From Bin87 sp963665395 (GTDB lineage Bacteria > Chloroflexota > Dehalococcoidia > Lucifugimonadales > UBA3495), in NCBI GenBank assembly GCA_963665395.2, contig OY762251.1, forward strand, positions 1,798,001 through 1,862,000: DNA of 64,000 bases. Direction: 5' to 3'. The notes beneath the pieces were generated by a model. It was not told where the DNA came from and did not search any database. It saw only the letters and a program-made list of their open reading frames with translations. The position numbers and the translations under genes are program-made. This document shows positions 44,494-53,102 of this stretch, in pieces. Positions within the stretch are counted from its first letter, which is position 1. Each line of letters begins with the position of its first letter.

Positions 44494-45276
44494 ATGCCGT
44501 ATCCGGGATTGGATTTGACGGGACGCAAGGCGCTGGTAACAGGGGCGGCGCGGGGCATCGGCGCGGCGTTGGCCGTGGGACTGGCCCAGGCCGGCGCCGA
44601 CGTGGCGGTGAGCGATCTGGCGACGGACGAATCCTGGGAAGGACTGTCCGACACGGTAATCCGCATCCGTAACGAGGGGCGGGTGGGCCTGGCCTGCGAT
44701 CTGGACGTACAGGACGTGCCGGAGATTGGACGCACGGTCCGGCGCATGGCGGACGACCTAGGCGGGCTGGACATTCTGGTGAACAACGCCGGCATCCGGC
44801 GGCGCGCGCCGGCTCTTGAGGTCACGGAAGACGACTGGGACGCGGTGTTGGACACCAACCTGAAAGGGGCATTCTTTTGCGCCCAGGCGGCGGCACGCCT
44901 GATGATTCCCAACGGGTTCGGGCGCATCATCAACATCGCGTCGCAGATGGCGGTGGTAGGCGCGGTGAACCGGGCCGCCTACTGCGCCAGCAAGGGCGGG
45001 TTGGCGAACTTGACCCGCGTCCTCGCGTTGGAATGGGCGCAGCACGGCATCACCGTGAACGCTATCGGGCCGGGGCCAACACTCACGCCGGGAGTGCTGG
45101 AGGCGGAAACGCGGGATGCCGATGAGGTGGAAGCTGAGCTGCTGGTGAAGATGCCCCTGGGTCGGCGGATGGATCCGGCGGAACTGGTGGGGGCGGCGAT
45201 ATACCTGGCCAGCGAGTCGGCGGGGGCGACGACGGGGCATTTGCTGGTGGTGGATGGTGGGTGGACGGCGTTGTAG
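44494..45276 (+). CDS. Short-chain dehydrogenase/reductase
   Basis: 260 aa from the ATG at 44494 (GAGGAG 8 nt upstream). Classical SDR: TGxxxGxG in VTGAARGIGAALA, NNAG in ILVNNAGIRRRAPA, catalytic Ser in INIASQMAVVGA, and YCASKGG (YxxxK). The C-terminal TTGHLLVVDGGWTAL is typical. NAD(P)-dependent oxidoreductase; substrate unknown. Possibly linked with the following LLM oxidoreductase, though a palindromic terminator lies between. Confidence 0.92.
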   Translation: MPYPGLDLTGRKALVTGAARGIGAALAVGLAQAGADVAVSDLATDESWEGLSDTVIRIRNEGRVGLACDLDVQDVPEIGRTVRRMADDLGGLDILVNNAGIRRRAPALEVTEDDWDAVLDTNLKGAFFCAQAAARLMIPNGFGRIINIASQMAVVGAVNRAAYCASKGGLANLTRVLALEWAQHGITVNAIGPGPTLTPGVLEAETRDADEVEAELLVKMPLGRRMDPAELVGAAIYLASESAGATTGHLLVVDGGWTAL

Positions 45277-45303
45277 AATTGTTCCAGATGTATCGTCGAG
45301 AAC

Positions 45304-45331
45304 GTAGGGGCGAATGATTATTCGCCCCTAC
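45304..45331. terminator. 28-bp palindrome, copy 2
   Basis: GTAGGGGCGAAT and ATTCGCCCCTAC around a short centre, 27 nt after the SDR gene. It probably terminates that gene; there is no long T-run. Confidence 0.6.
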
Positions 45332-45350
45332 CACATGGGGACGCAATGTT

Positions 45351-46496
45351 ATGAAGTTCGGGATGTTTTACGAGCTGCAGATGCCCCGCCCGTGGACGGA
45401 CACGGCGGAGTACGACACGCTGTGGAACGCGGTGCGGCAGGTGCAGTACGCTGAGGAGATGGGGTTTGAGCGGACGTGGCTGGTGGAGCACCACTTCCTC
45501 ACCGAGTTCGCCCACTCGTCGGCGCCGGAGGTGATGCTGGCGGTGATGGCGCAACACACGAAGAAGATGCGGCTGGGGTTCGGCGTGGTACTGGCGCCGG
45601 TGCATCATCCGCTGCACGTGGCGGCGCGGGCGTCCACCCTGGACATCCTGAGCGACGGCCGGGTGGACGTGGGCGTGGGGCGCACCAAGGGGCCGTACCA
45701 GCTGACGCCCTTCGGAACCGACGTGGCGCAAACTCAAAGCATGATGGTGGAAACGCTGGAATGCCTGCCCCGGATGTGGTGCGACGAGGTGTTCAGCCAC
45801 GACGGGGAGAACTGGACGATACCGCCCCGGGAGGTTATCCCCAAGCCGTTGCAGCAGCCCCATCCGCCGCTGTGGATGGCCTGCACCCAGGAGGACACCT
45901 TCCGGTTGGCCGGACAGCTGGGCGTCGGCTGCCTGGTGAACACGCTGGGCGGGACGGACAAGACGCGGGGGCTGGTCAACGCCTACTACGAGGCGATTGA
46001 GAACCCGACGCCGGTGGGCAGGTTTGTGAACCGGCAGGTGGTGGCATCGACGATTGGATTTTGCGACGAGGACGACGCCCGGGCGCGGCAGAAGGGAGCG
46101 GAAGTCGCTGCGTGGTATCTGGAGCAGAGCCGGCAGCGGTTCGTGCTGGAATGGGCCGGCGTGGATCCCGACGCGGTGCCGGATGAGTACAAGTTCTACG
46201 TGCAGGGCGGCGCGGTGCGTGGTGGGGATTCCGGCTTGCGCCGGAATGACGGGATTAGGTCGGAAGACCCGCAGCAGCAAAGGCCGCCCACGCCGGAGGA
46301 ATTGCTGGCCGGCGGCGGGTATTGCGTGGGGGATCCCGACGCCTGCATCCGCGTTATAGAGGAGTTCGAGGCCATGGGCGTGGACGAGATCATGCCCATA
46401 TTCCAGGCCGGCTATGCGACGCACGAAGAGGTGATGAACTCCATTCGCCTGTTCGGGGAATACGTGATACCGCACTTTCGAGCCAAAGAAAAGTAA
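45351..46496 (+). CDS. LLM-class (luciferase-like) flavin-dependent oxidoreductase, with in-frame repeat insertion
   Basis: 381 aa. N-terminal MKFGMFYELQMPRP, then EEMGFERTWLVEHHF, LGFGVVLAPVHHPLHVAARASTLDILSDGRVDVGVGRTKG and PLWMACTQEDTFRLAG are typical of the bacterial luciferase fold that uses reduced flavin. The C-terminal GGYCVGDPDACIRVIEEFEAMGVDEIMP completes the barrel. Between them, codons from 46226-46253 (GGDSGLRRNDG) derive from a dispersed hairpin repeat and lie in a variable, probably surface, segment. Such enzymes are numerous in SAR202-type genomes. Substrate unknown. Confidence 0.88.
   Translation: MKFGMFYELQMPRPWTDTAEYDTLWNAVRQVQYAEEMGFERTWLVEHHFLTEFAHSSAPEVMLAVMAQHTKKMRLGFGVVLAPVHHPLHVAARASTLDILSDGRVDVGVGRTKGPYQLTPFGTDVAQTQSMMVETLECLPRMWCDEVFSHDGENWTIPPREVIPKPLQQPHPPLWMACTQEDTFRLAGQLGVGCLVNTLGGTDKTRGLVNAYYEAIENPTPVGRFVNRQVVASTIGFCDEDDARARQKGAEVAAWYLEQSRQRFVLEWAGVDPDAVPDEYKFYVQGGAVRGGDSGLRRNDGIRSEDPQQQRPPTPEELLAGGGYCVGDPDACIRVIEEFEAMGVDEIMPIFQAGYATHEEVMNSIRLFGEYVIPHFRAKEK
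46226..46253. repeat. Dispersed hairpin repeat inserted in frame in the LLM gene
   Basis: GGATTCCGGCTTGCGCCGGA followed by ATGACGGG, 28 bp. It differs at one central base from the intergenic copy at 44384-44411. The frame is kept. Confidence 0.8.
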
Positions 46497-46499
46497 TTT

Positions 46500-46568
46500 A
46501 CATGGATGTACAGGATAAACAGGATAAAGATTTGCTTATCCCTTGTATCCTGTACACCCGTGTAAAAT
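46500..46568. repeat. Inverted repeat between the LLM and DUF362 genes
   Basis: ATGGATGTACAGGATAAACA ... GTATCCTGTACACCCGTGT. Imperfect hairpin; relatives of the TATCCTGTACATCCATG arm occur upstream of larE (about 36400). Possible transcription terminator or mobile repeat. Confidence 0.6.
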
Positions 46569-46587
46569 AATTTACGGGAGAGTTTTG

Positions 46588-47727
46588 ATGACTACCGTTG
46601 AACAGTTGGGGACGATGCCGCGAGCGACCGGCGGGCGGCGGACGGGTACGCCGGTGGTGTCGGTGGTGGCGACGACGCCGGAGACGGCGCTGGCCGACGT
46701 GGAGCGGGCGATGCGATTGGCCGGGGCAGAGCAGGTACTGTCGCCGGAGCATGAGACGCTGCTGAAAATCAACATCTCGTGGCAGCACTGGTATCCAGGA
46801 TGCTCTACGACGCCGTGGCAGCTGGAGGGGGCGATTTGCGGGTTGCGGAACATGGGTCATTCCGGGCTGATTGCGGCGCACAATGGGACGGTGGTGGTGG
46901 ATTCCTTTGAGGGCGAGGTGAACAACAAGCACAAGCCGGTGCAGGACAAGTACGGCCTGCGGACGGTGCATCTGGACACGCCGCCGGAGCCGTGGGTGCG
47001 CTACGAGCCGAAGGCGGAGATGCTGGTGCTGGACGACATCTATCCCGAGGGCATTGAGATACCGCAGCTGTTCGCTGGCAAGAACATTGTTCATCTGCCG
47101 ACGATGAAGACGCACGTTTTCACGACGATGACGGGGGCGATGAAAAACGCCTTTGGCGGCCTGCTGCACCGCAAGCGGCACTGGACGCACTCGGTGATTC
47201 ACGAGACGCTGGTGGACCTGCTGGCGATACAGCAGGAGATACATCCGGGGATTTTTGCGGTTACGGACGGGACGTTTGCCGGCGACGGGCCGGGGCCGCG
47301 GGCGATGCGCTGGCACATCAAGAACCGCATCGTGGCCGGCGCCGACCAGGTGGCGGTGGACGCCGTGGTGGCATCGATGATGGGGTTTGATCCGCTGTCG
47401 CTGCGGTTCATCCGCCTGGCCCACGAGCGTGGGCTGGGCGTGGGAGATCTGCGGGACATCGAGGTGGTGGGCGACGAGCCGGACATCAGCCGGGTCAACT
47501 GGAACTTCGCCGATAACGAAAACACCTTTGCCAGCCGCGGGCAGAAGATGATTTACTGGGGGCCGCTGAAGCCGCTGGAGAACGCGCTGCTGCGCTCACC
47601 GCTGGCGGGGTGGGCTTACGCGGCGAGCAATTTATACCACAATGGGTACTGGCTGAATACGATTGGGAAGGGGCGGGTGCGGAAGGCGCTGCGGACGGAG
47701 TGGGGACGACTGTGGGAGTCGTACTGA
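46588..47727 (+). CDS. DUF362 domain-containing protein
   Basis: 379 aa from the ATG at 46588 (GGGAGAG upstream). The DUF362 pattern is visible: LLKINISWQHWYPGCSTTPWQLEGAICGL near residue 60, IVHLPTMKTHVFTTMTGAMKNAFGGLL near residue 175 and FAVTDGTFAGDGPGPRAM near residue 240, then VAVDAVVASMMGFDPLSLRFI. The ferredoxin-like C-terminus found in some members is absent. Function of the family is not established. Confidence 0.82.
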   Translation: MTTVEQLGTMPRATGGRRTGTPVVSVVATTPETALADVERAMRLAGAEQVLSPEHETLLKINISWQHWYPGCSTTPWQLEGAICGLRNMGHSGLIAAHNGTVVVDSFEGEVNNKHKPVQDKYGLRTVHLDTPPEPWVRYEPKAEMLVLDDIYPEGIEIPQLFAGKNIVHLPTMKTHVFTTMTGAMKNAFGGLLHRKRHWTHSVIHETLVDLLAIQQEIHPGIFAVTDGTFAGDGPGPRAMRWHIKNRIVAGADQVAVDAVVASMMGFDPLSLRFIRLAHERGLGVGDLRDIEVVGDEPDISRVNWNFADNENTFASRGQKMIYWGPLKPLENALLRSPLAGWAYAASNLYHNGYWLNTIGKGRVRKALRTEWGRLWESY

Positions 47728-47850
47728 GCGGGGGAATTTTGCATGGATGGACGGGATGGACGGGATTGTCAGAAGCAGGATTTTCGGGATTTTTAGGATT
47801 GTCAGGATTGGGGGCCGTTTGGGGTAGAATGGATGAACGGAGGTGCGATG

Positions 47851-49245
47851 ATGCACGTTACGGGGATGTCGATTGGCGGGGTGCCGCCGATTTCAGAGAG
47901 GATTATCGTCGAGTTTGACGATCAAGTGAATATGTTTGCGGGGCCGAACGCGAGTGGTAAGAGCACCATTCTGCGATGGATAAGGTTGGAAATGGCAAGA
48001 GCAGTTCCCGATGCTTGGCTAAAGGAGGGTCTGGAGGAAGGCACCGACGTTGATCAGCTAGGTGTCAGTGAAGATTGGCGCGATGCTGAAATGGGACGAA
48101 CCATGCCGGACGCGCCGCCTCCGGTGATCGTTGTGGGCTCGATCAGACCATTGCTTCCAGCGTTGTTGGACACAGAAATCGGCGACACAGAGCTCCAAAC
48201 TGCTGACGAGATTCTAGATGACGATTTCAGCGGGATAAGAGTAAAGCAGGCGATAGAAATTCTGAGGGATGAAGTCTGGGATATGGAACCTGACCGCTCG
48301 TCTCCATACGTGTCGCTCAAGGGCAATAAGTGGATGAATTATTATGAGTATCCTGAGCGCCACAACCTTTTGAAAGTTAACGATGTTGTCGATACGTGCA
48401 TAAAATCGATTTGCAGTGAAGTAATTAGGGGTTCGAGTTCGCACAATTACGTGCCTGGCCCTGATGTACGAGGATATCTCCTCGGCCCTCGGGGCGCGGA
48501 ACCGATTAACGTTCATTTGGACATGGCTGTTGACACTAACGATATTCGCAATTTCAGACATATGTCGCCATACGAGTCTCCATCGGCATCAGCGTATGTC
48601 CAAGACGCTGATGCCTTGCCAATCTACACAGGTGCCATGAGCGACGGCATACAGGGTACGTTGCTGTGGATACGGTGGCTGGCGCTTAAAATGGTAAGCC
48701 ATTATGAGTTTCGCACTGATTGGGAAGAGATGCCGGCGATTTTGTTGATTGACGAAATCGAGAACCACCTGCACCCCACTTGGCAGCGCCGCGTCATCCC
48801 CGCGTTGCTGGAGCACTTTCCGGGGTTGCAGATTTTTGCTACTACGCACTCGCCGTTTGTGGTGGCTGGGTTGAAGGCGGGGCAGGTGCATCTGTTGAAC
48901 CGGGATGAAAACGGTGTCGTTACCGCCAGCACTAACACCGAGGACATCGTGGGGTGGACGGCGGACGAGATTTTGCGGACGATGATGGGGGTCCAGGACC
49001 CGACGGACGACGAGACGGCCCGAAATGCCGCGGAGTTGCGCCGGCTACGGGATGAAGGCCCGCGGTCCACTGACGAAGAAGAGGAGCACCGACAGGCGGA
49101 AATGCAACGCCTGCGCCGGCTGGTGAATCGGGATTTGCTGGCCGGTGGGCCGGCGGCGGCGCAACGGGAGCTGTTTGAGCAGCAGTTTGCCGAGGCGTTG
49201 GAGAAATACCAGCAGTCGCGGGATTTGGGGCAGGATAGCGGCTGA
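47851..49245 (+). CDS. ptuA: PtuA-like (Septu-type) AAA ATPase, tandem module 1
   Basis: 464 aa; the second of two adjacent ATGs (47851) gives the proper 6-nt spacing from GGAGGT. Walker A FAGPNASGKSTILRW, a variable middle region of about 200 residues, SSHNYVPGPDVRGYL, ABC-like MSDGIQGTLLWIRWLALKM, Walker B AILLIDEIENHLHPTWQRRVIP and the switch ATTHSPFVVAGLKAG. A charged coiled tail follows. In Septu, PtuA assembles with the HNH nuclease PtuB and the complex acts against phage; the ptuB-like gene starts 2 nt after its stop. The C-terminal half is near-identical to the other two copies in the window, the middle is not. Confidence 0.88.
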   Translation: MHVTGMSIGGVPPISERIIVEFDDQVNMFAGPNASGKSTILRWIRLEMARAVPDAWLKEGLEEGTDVDQLGVSEDWRDAEMGRTMPDAPPPVIVVGSIRPLLPALLDTEIGDTELQTADEILDDDFSGIRVKQAIEILRDEVWDMEPDRSSPYVSLKGNKWMNYYEYPERHNLLKVNDVVDTCIKSICSEVIRGSSSHNYVPGPDVRGYLLGPRGAEPINVHLDMAVDTNDIRNFRHMSPYESPSASAYVQDADALPIYTGAMSDGIQGTLLWIRWLALKMVSHYEFRTDWEEMPAILLIDEIENHLHPTWQRRVIPALLEHFPGLQIFATTHSPFVVAGLKAGQVHLLNRDENGVVTASTNTEDIVGWTADEILRTMMGVQDPTDDETARNAAELRRLRDEGPRSTDEEEEHRQAEMQRLRRLVNRDLLAGGPAAAQRELFEQQFAEALEKYQQSRDLGQDSG

Positions 49246-49247
49246 CG

Positions 49248-49988
49248 ATGCACTCGGTGGAACGGTCGCCGGAACCCAACTTCCTGGCGCAACTGCGGGC
49301 AGCGCATACTCAATGGGATGACCTGCAAGGCGACGCGCGCCGGCGCATTCGGGATGCGCTGGTTCGGGATTTTGGGACGATTTGCGCGTATTGCGAGCGT
49401 CCGTGTCATGGCGCTACGGCGACGCATGAGGAATCCGGCGCGGAGACCATCGACCACTTCCGGCCGCGTCATCACTTTCCCGACTGGTGGCTGGACTGGC
49501 TGAACCTGGTGTACGCCTGCCGGCGATGCAATCGGTCGAAGGGTGGCAGTTGGCCGGGCTTTGAGGATGAGCTGGTCAATCAAATGCTGGCAGGCGAAGA
49601 GGCGAGGTATGTGCCGGTATCGGAGTACGTGAGCCCGAGCGCGGTTGTCGGGCGGCGGCCGGCGGGGGAGTTCTTTGACTTTGACGCTGAGACGGGCGAA
49701 ATGCTCCCGGCATCGGAACTTGACAGGGTGGAATGGTCGATGGCGCGGCGGACGATACGGGACGTTGACCTGAACGACAGCGGGTTAGGAGAGAACGACG
49801 AGTCGCACCTATGGAACCGACGCCTGGAGCAACGGGCTTTGCTGATAGAGCGGATTAACCGGATGGACGATTTTGACGCGAAATTGAACATCATGCTGGA
49901 GTTCATGCTGCCGGACAAGCCGTTTTCATCGTTTATCCGCGCTTACGTCATGGGTCGGTTTCCGCTGTTGGGGCAGATATTGGGATAA
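49248..49988 (+). CDS. ptuB: PtuB-like HNH endonuclease, tandem module 1
   Basis: 246 aa. HNH/zinc motifs: ICAYCERPCHG, then ETIDHFRPRHHFPDWWLDWLNLVYACRRCNRSKGGSWPGF (the IDHFRP His and the CxxCN pair). The C-terminal part is helical. It starts 2 nt after its ATPase gene, the arrangement of Septu PtuA-PtuB. DNA degradation during infection is the expected role; not shown for this member. Confidence 0.85.
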   Translation: MHSVERSPEPNFLAQLRAAHTQWDDLQGDARRRIRDALVRDFGTICAYCERPCHGATATHEESGAETIDHFRPRHHFPDWWLDWLNLVYACRRCNRSKGGSWPGFEDELVNQMLAGEEARYVPVSEYVSPSAVVGRRPAGEFFDFDAETGEMLPASELDRVEWSMARRTIRDVDLNDSGLGENDESHLWNRRLEQRALLIERINRMDDFDAKLNIMLEFMLPDKPFSSFIRAYVMGRFPLLGQILG

Positions 49989-50046
49989 TGGCGGCGACGG
50001 TTTGCAAAGGGGGGCGTGGTAAAATCGCGGGGCGGAGGGTTTTGAG

Positions 50047-51438
50047 ATGCACCTGACCAGGATGCGGCTGGGCGGCGTGCCGCCGTTCACGGAGCCGGTG
50101 GAGTTTGCGTTTAACGAGCGCGTGAACGTGTTCGTGGGGGCGAACGCGAGCGGGAAGAGCACGGCACTGCTGATGCTGGCTGACCACCTCATCGGCGCGG
50201 AAGAGAACGCGAAGAGGCCGATTTCGCAAGGTCGTAGGCTGTTTGAGTGTCCTGACGATGAATTTGACGAGTTCGTCGAAGAGGAACAGCAACGAGGCGT
50301 GTGGCACAACGCAATCGCGCTCAGCGAAGACTGGATTGGCGCGAAGGATGAATACCACCGCGCCGACGTTGAGCCGGCTGTGGTTGACATCGCCGCGGTT
50401 CGGGAGGACCTGCCCGGCGTGTCAGAAATGAAAGACAGCCTGGTTTGCGATGAGACTGCATCCGAAATCCTGGCAGGACGGTTCAGTGGCATCAGCGTTG
50501 CATCCGTTATCGAAGCTTTCAGCAGAGAGCTTTGGGTGAACAACGATGAGACTGCAACGAATGCCCGGGGCAATGCCATGCGGGCGGTGGAGTTTGCGGA
50601 CGCTTGCAGCAAAACCGTTTGTGGCGCATTGATCAGGGACTCAAAATCGCATAATTACATACCTGGCCCAGATATACGAGGTTATTTAAACCATCCGGAC
50701 GCCAATCCGAATAGAATAGCCATTCTGCGCCAAAATGCGATTAATACAAACGACATTCGCAATTTTGAAAACCTCTCAATTTGGGAGCGCCCATCTGATT
50801 CAGCATACTCAGAGAGTCCTGACGAAATTCCACTATACCTTGGGCACTTGAGCTCCGGCACCGAGGGAACGCTGCTGTGGATACGGTGGTTGGCGTTTAA
50901 GATGCTGCACCACTACGAATTTGCGGATGACTGGCACGAACAGCCGGCCATCCTCCTCATCGACGAAATCGAAAACCACTTGCATCCCACCTGGCAGCGG
51001 CGCGTCATCCCCGCCCTGCTGGAGCACTTTCCGGGGTTGCAGATTTTTGCGACCACGCACTCGCCCTTTGTGGTGGCCGGGTTGAGGGCAGGACAGGTGC
51101 ATATGCTGAAGCGAGATGGCAATGGGGTGGTTACGGCCAGCACCAACGACCGGGACCTCATCGGCTGGACTACCGATGAGATCCTGCGCACATTTATGGG
51201 CGTTGACGAACCGACCGACCAGTTGACTATTGACCGGGCCAGTCGTCTGCGGGAATTGCGCGGGAGGGAAACGCTGAGCGACGCCGAAAGGGATGAAATG
51301 GACGAACTGCGCCGGCAGGTTAACGAGGACTTGATGTCCAGCAGCACGCCGCTGGAGGCGCAACGGGAGCGGTACGGGGACATGATGCTGGAGTTTCTGC
51401 GTTCCCGGCAGTCGGAATTGTCGCAGGACGGCGCCTAG
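50047..51438 (+). CDS. ptuA: PtuA-like (Septu-type) AAA ATPase, tandem module 2
   Basis: 463 aa (MHLTRMRLGGVPPFTEPVEFAF), with GGCGGAGGG upstream. Walker A GANASGKSTALLML; SHNYIPGPDIRGYL; ABC-like LSSGTEGTLLWIRWLAFKM; Walker B AILLIDEIENHLHPTWQRRVIP; ATTHSPFVVAGLRAGQ. Residues 50-220 differ from module 1, while the C-terminal motor part is nearly the same, as if variable sensors had been combined with one motor. Walker A starts with GANA, not GPNA. Confidence 0.88.
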   Translation: MHLTRMRLGGVPPFTEPVEFAFNERVNVFVGANASGKSTALLMLADHLIGAEENAKRPISQGRRLFECPDDEFDEFVEEEQQRGVWHNAIALSEDWIGAKDEYHRADVEPAVVDIAAVREDLPGVSEMKDSLVCDETASEILAGRFSGISVASVIEAFSRELWVNNDETATNARGNAMRAVEFADACSKTVCGALIRDSKSHNYIPGPDIRGYLNHPDANPNRIAILRQNAINTNDIRNFENLSIWERPSDSAYSESPDEIPLYLGHLSSGTEGTLLWIRWLAFKMLHHYEFADDWHEQPAILLIDEIENHLHPTWQRRVIPALLEHFPGLQIFATTHSPFVVAGLRAGQVHMLKRDGNGVVTASTNDRDLIGWTTDEILRTFMGVDEPTDQLTIDRASRLRELRGRETLSDAERDEMDELRRQVNEDLMSSSTPLEAQRERYGDMMLEFLRSRQSELSQDGA

Positions 51439-51444
51439 ATTCCG

Positions 51445-52107
51445 ATGCGATGGATTGACCGGGGGCCGGAGCCTGACGGTGTGGCCGGGTATGCCGACCA
51501 GTTCACGCCGGGTTGGGTTGATTATTTCCGGCATGGAGCCGGCGGCCGGCCTACTGATTCTTCCTGGCGGGAGTTCCGGCCAGCATTGGGAAACCGCTCC
51601 GGCAACATCTGCTGGTACTGCGAGCGTCAGTGTCAACCAGCGTCTGAAGCGGGCGGACGGGCGGCGACGGTTGACCATTTCAAGCCGCTGTCTCGCTTCC
51701 CGGAATTGGCTTACGAATGGACCAACTGGATTTTCAGTTGCAGCCGGTGCAATGGCGAAAACAAGCAAGACAAATGGCCGGATTGTGGTTACGTTGACCC
51801 CGGCGAACCCGAGCCGTCGGAACGCCCCGAGCGGTACTTTGACTACGATACAGCCACCGGCGAGCTGATCCCGAAATGGGGGCTGCCGGCGGAAGCCCGC
51901 TACAAAGCTCTGCAAACGATAGACGACCTGGGGCTGAACAAGCTGGACGTCCGCTTTTATCGCCTGAACTGGACGCGCCAGTTTCTCCTGGACTTCAACA
52001 CGCTCCCCGCAACGGAGCGACAGGCGTTCGTAGATTTTTCCACCCGGATCGGAATGGAGTTTGCTGGCGCATCCCTTATGGCAGTTCGACGGTGGCCTCG
52101 GCGATGA
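51445..52107 (+). CDS. ptuB: PtuB-like HNH endonuclease, tandem module 2
   Basis: 220 aa, starting 6 nt after its ATPase gene. HNH/zinc motifs: NICWYCERQCQPAS, AATVDHFKPLSRFPELAYEWTNWIFSCSRCNGENKQDKWPDCGYVDP. It diverges from the module 1 nuclease outside these motifs and has a shorter C-terminus. Partner of the 50047 ATPase by context. Confidence 0.85.
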   Translation: MRWIDRGPEPDGVAGYADQFTPGWVDYFRHGAGGRPTDSSWREFRPALGNRSGNICWYCERQCQPASEAGGRAATVDHFKPLSRFPELAYEWTNWIFSCSRCNGENKQDKWPDCGYVDPGEPEPSERPERYFDYDTATGELIPKWGLPAEARYKALQTIDDLGLNKLDVRFYRLNWTRQFLLDFNTLPATERQAFVDFSTRIGMEFAGASLMAVRRWPRR

Positions 52108-52114
52108 CGTATTC

Positions 52115-52143
52115 TTGACATCCGTTTTTGGGGCGCATAGACT
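52115..52143 (+). promoter_or_regulatory. Probable promoter of the TRAP permease genes
   Basis: TTGACA (52115-52120), a 17-nt spacer and TAGACT (52138-52143), immediately after the ptuB-like gene and about 125 nt before dctQ. Confidence 0.55.
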
Positions 52144-52268
52144 TGCCCACGCGCATTGAGACGGGCGATTTTGCGAATGTTTCGGTTGAAATCGGGTAGC
52201 TTTCGTCTGGCAATGCGACTTGGCAAGGCTCCTCTTGAACCGACCTGAATGAAACCCGGAGGCCCCAG

Positions 52269-53021
52269 TTGCGTACCCAAGCCGTTCAACCTGCGGTTGA
52301 AAGCCAACCCGCAACGATTACTATTACCCGCCTCGTCAACAAAATAGACAGCGGCCTGGATTACGTCTATCGCATCTTCGGCTACATCTGCGGCGCGTTC
52401 CTGCTGCTGTTGGGCATCTACATCACCTATCAGGTGATTGTGCGCAAGCTGGGCGGCCCGCCGCTGGGCAATTCGGAACTGGTGGGAGGCTATATTCTGG
52501 CCTTCGCCGGGACCTGGGCCTTTTCCTATTCACTGCGCACCGGTTCCCACGTGCGCATCGATGTGCTGCTGCCGCTGTTCTCCCGCATTCATCCTTACAT
52601 GCGTTCCGCCGCCGACTGGCTGGCGCTGGGGTCGGTCGGTTTCTTCGCCGGGGTTACCGCATGGTACGCCTGGCGGGAAGTGCTGAAATCCTATTGCATC
52701 CGCAACACGGCTGATATTCCTTCCAGCGGCGCGGACCGCTTTGTAATGGGTTTGCTGGGAGAAGACGACCCAGAAAAACTCACTCAGGCTTGCGAGCAGG
52801 CGTTGGAAAATACCTACCTCTTTGGCAACTTTCTGCCCGAGATCTGGATCTTTCAGATTACAGTTGCCGTAGGATTTACGATGTTGGCGTTCACGTCTTT
52901 ACAGTGGATGCTGAGCATGGTGGTGCGTGGCATTCTGGAGATCATCCATAAATCCCGCGGCGGCGACGTTGCCGACCTGAAGACCGCCGGCACCGTCCAG
53001 GAAGCCGCGTCGGGCGTCTAG
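52269..53021 (+). CDS. dctQ: TRAP transporter small permease (DctQ-like)
   Basis: 250 aa from a TTG start with CGGAGG 6 nt upstream. Four hydrophobic segments (about residues 36-62, 72-92, 116-140, 195-220). Typical DctQ features: YVYRIFGYICGAFLLLLGIYITYQVIVRKLG, AFAGTWAFSYSLRTGSHVRIDVLLPLF. The loop between helices 3 and 4 is longer than usual (about 50 residues). With DctM and an extracytoplasmic binding protein it forms a Na+-driven solute symporter. Confidence 0.9.
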   Translation: MRTQAVQPAVESQPATITITRLVNKIDSGLDYVYRIFGYICGAFLLLLGIYITYQVIVRKLGGPPLGNSELVGGYILAFAGTWAFSYSLRTGSHVRIDVLLPLFSRIHPYMRSAADWLALGSVGFFAGVTAWYAWREVLKSYCIRNTADIPSSGADRFVMGLLGEDDPEKLTQACEQALENTYLFGNFLPEIWIFQITVAVGFTMLAFTSLQWMLSMVVRGILEIIHKSRGGDVADLKTAGTVQEAASGV

Positions 53022-53102
53022 CGTCTAGCCTCCCGGGTACGCCGCTGACAACGATCCCTCCAGCCTTTGACGGGCCTCAACTGACCGGAGGACTGCAAGA
53101 AA

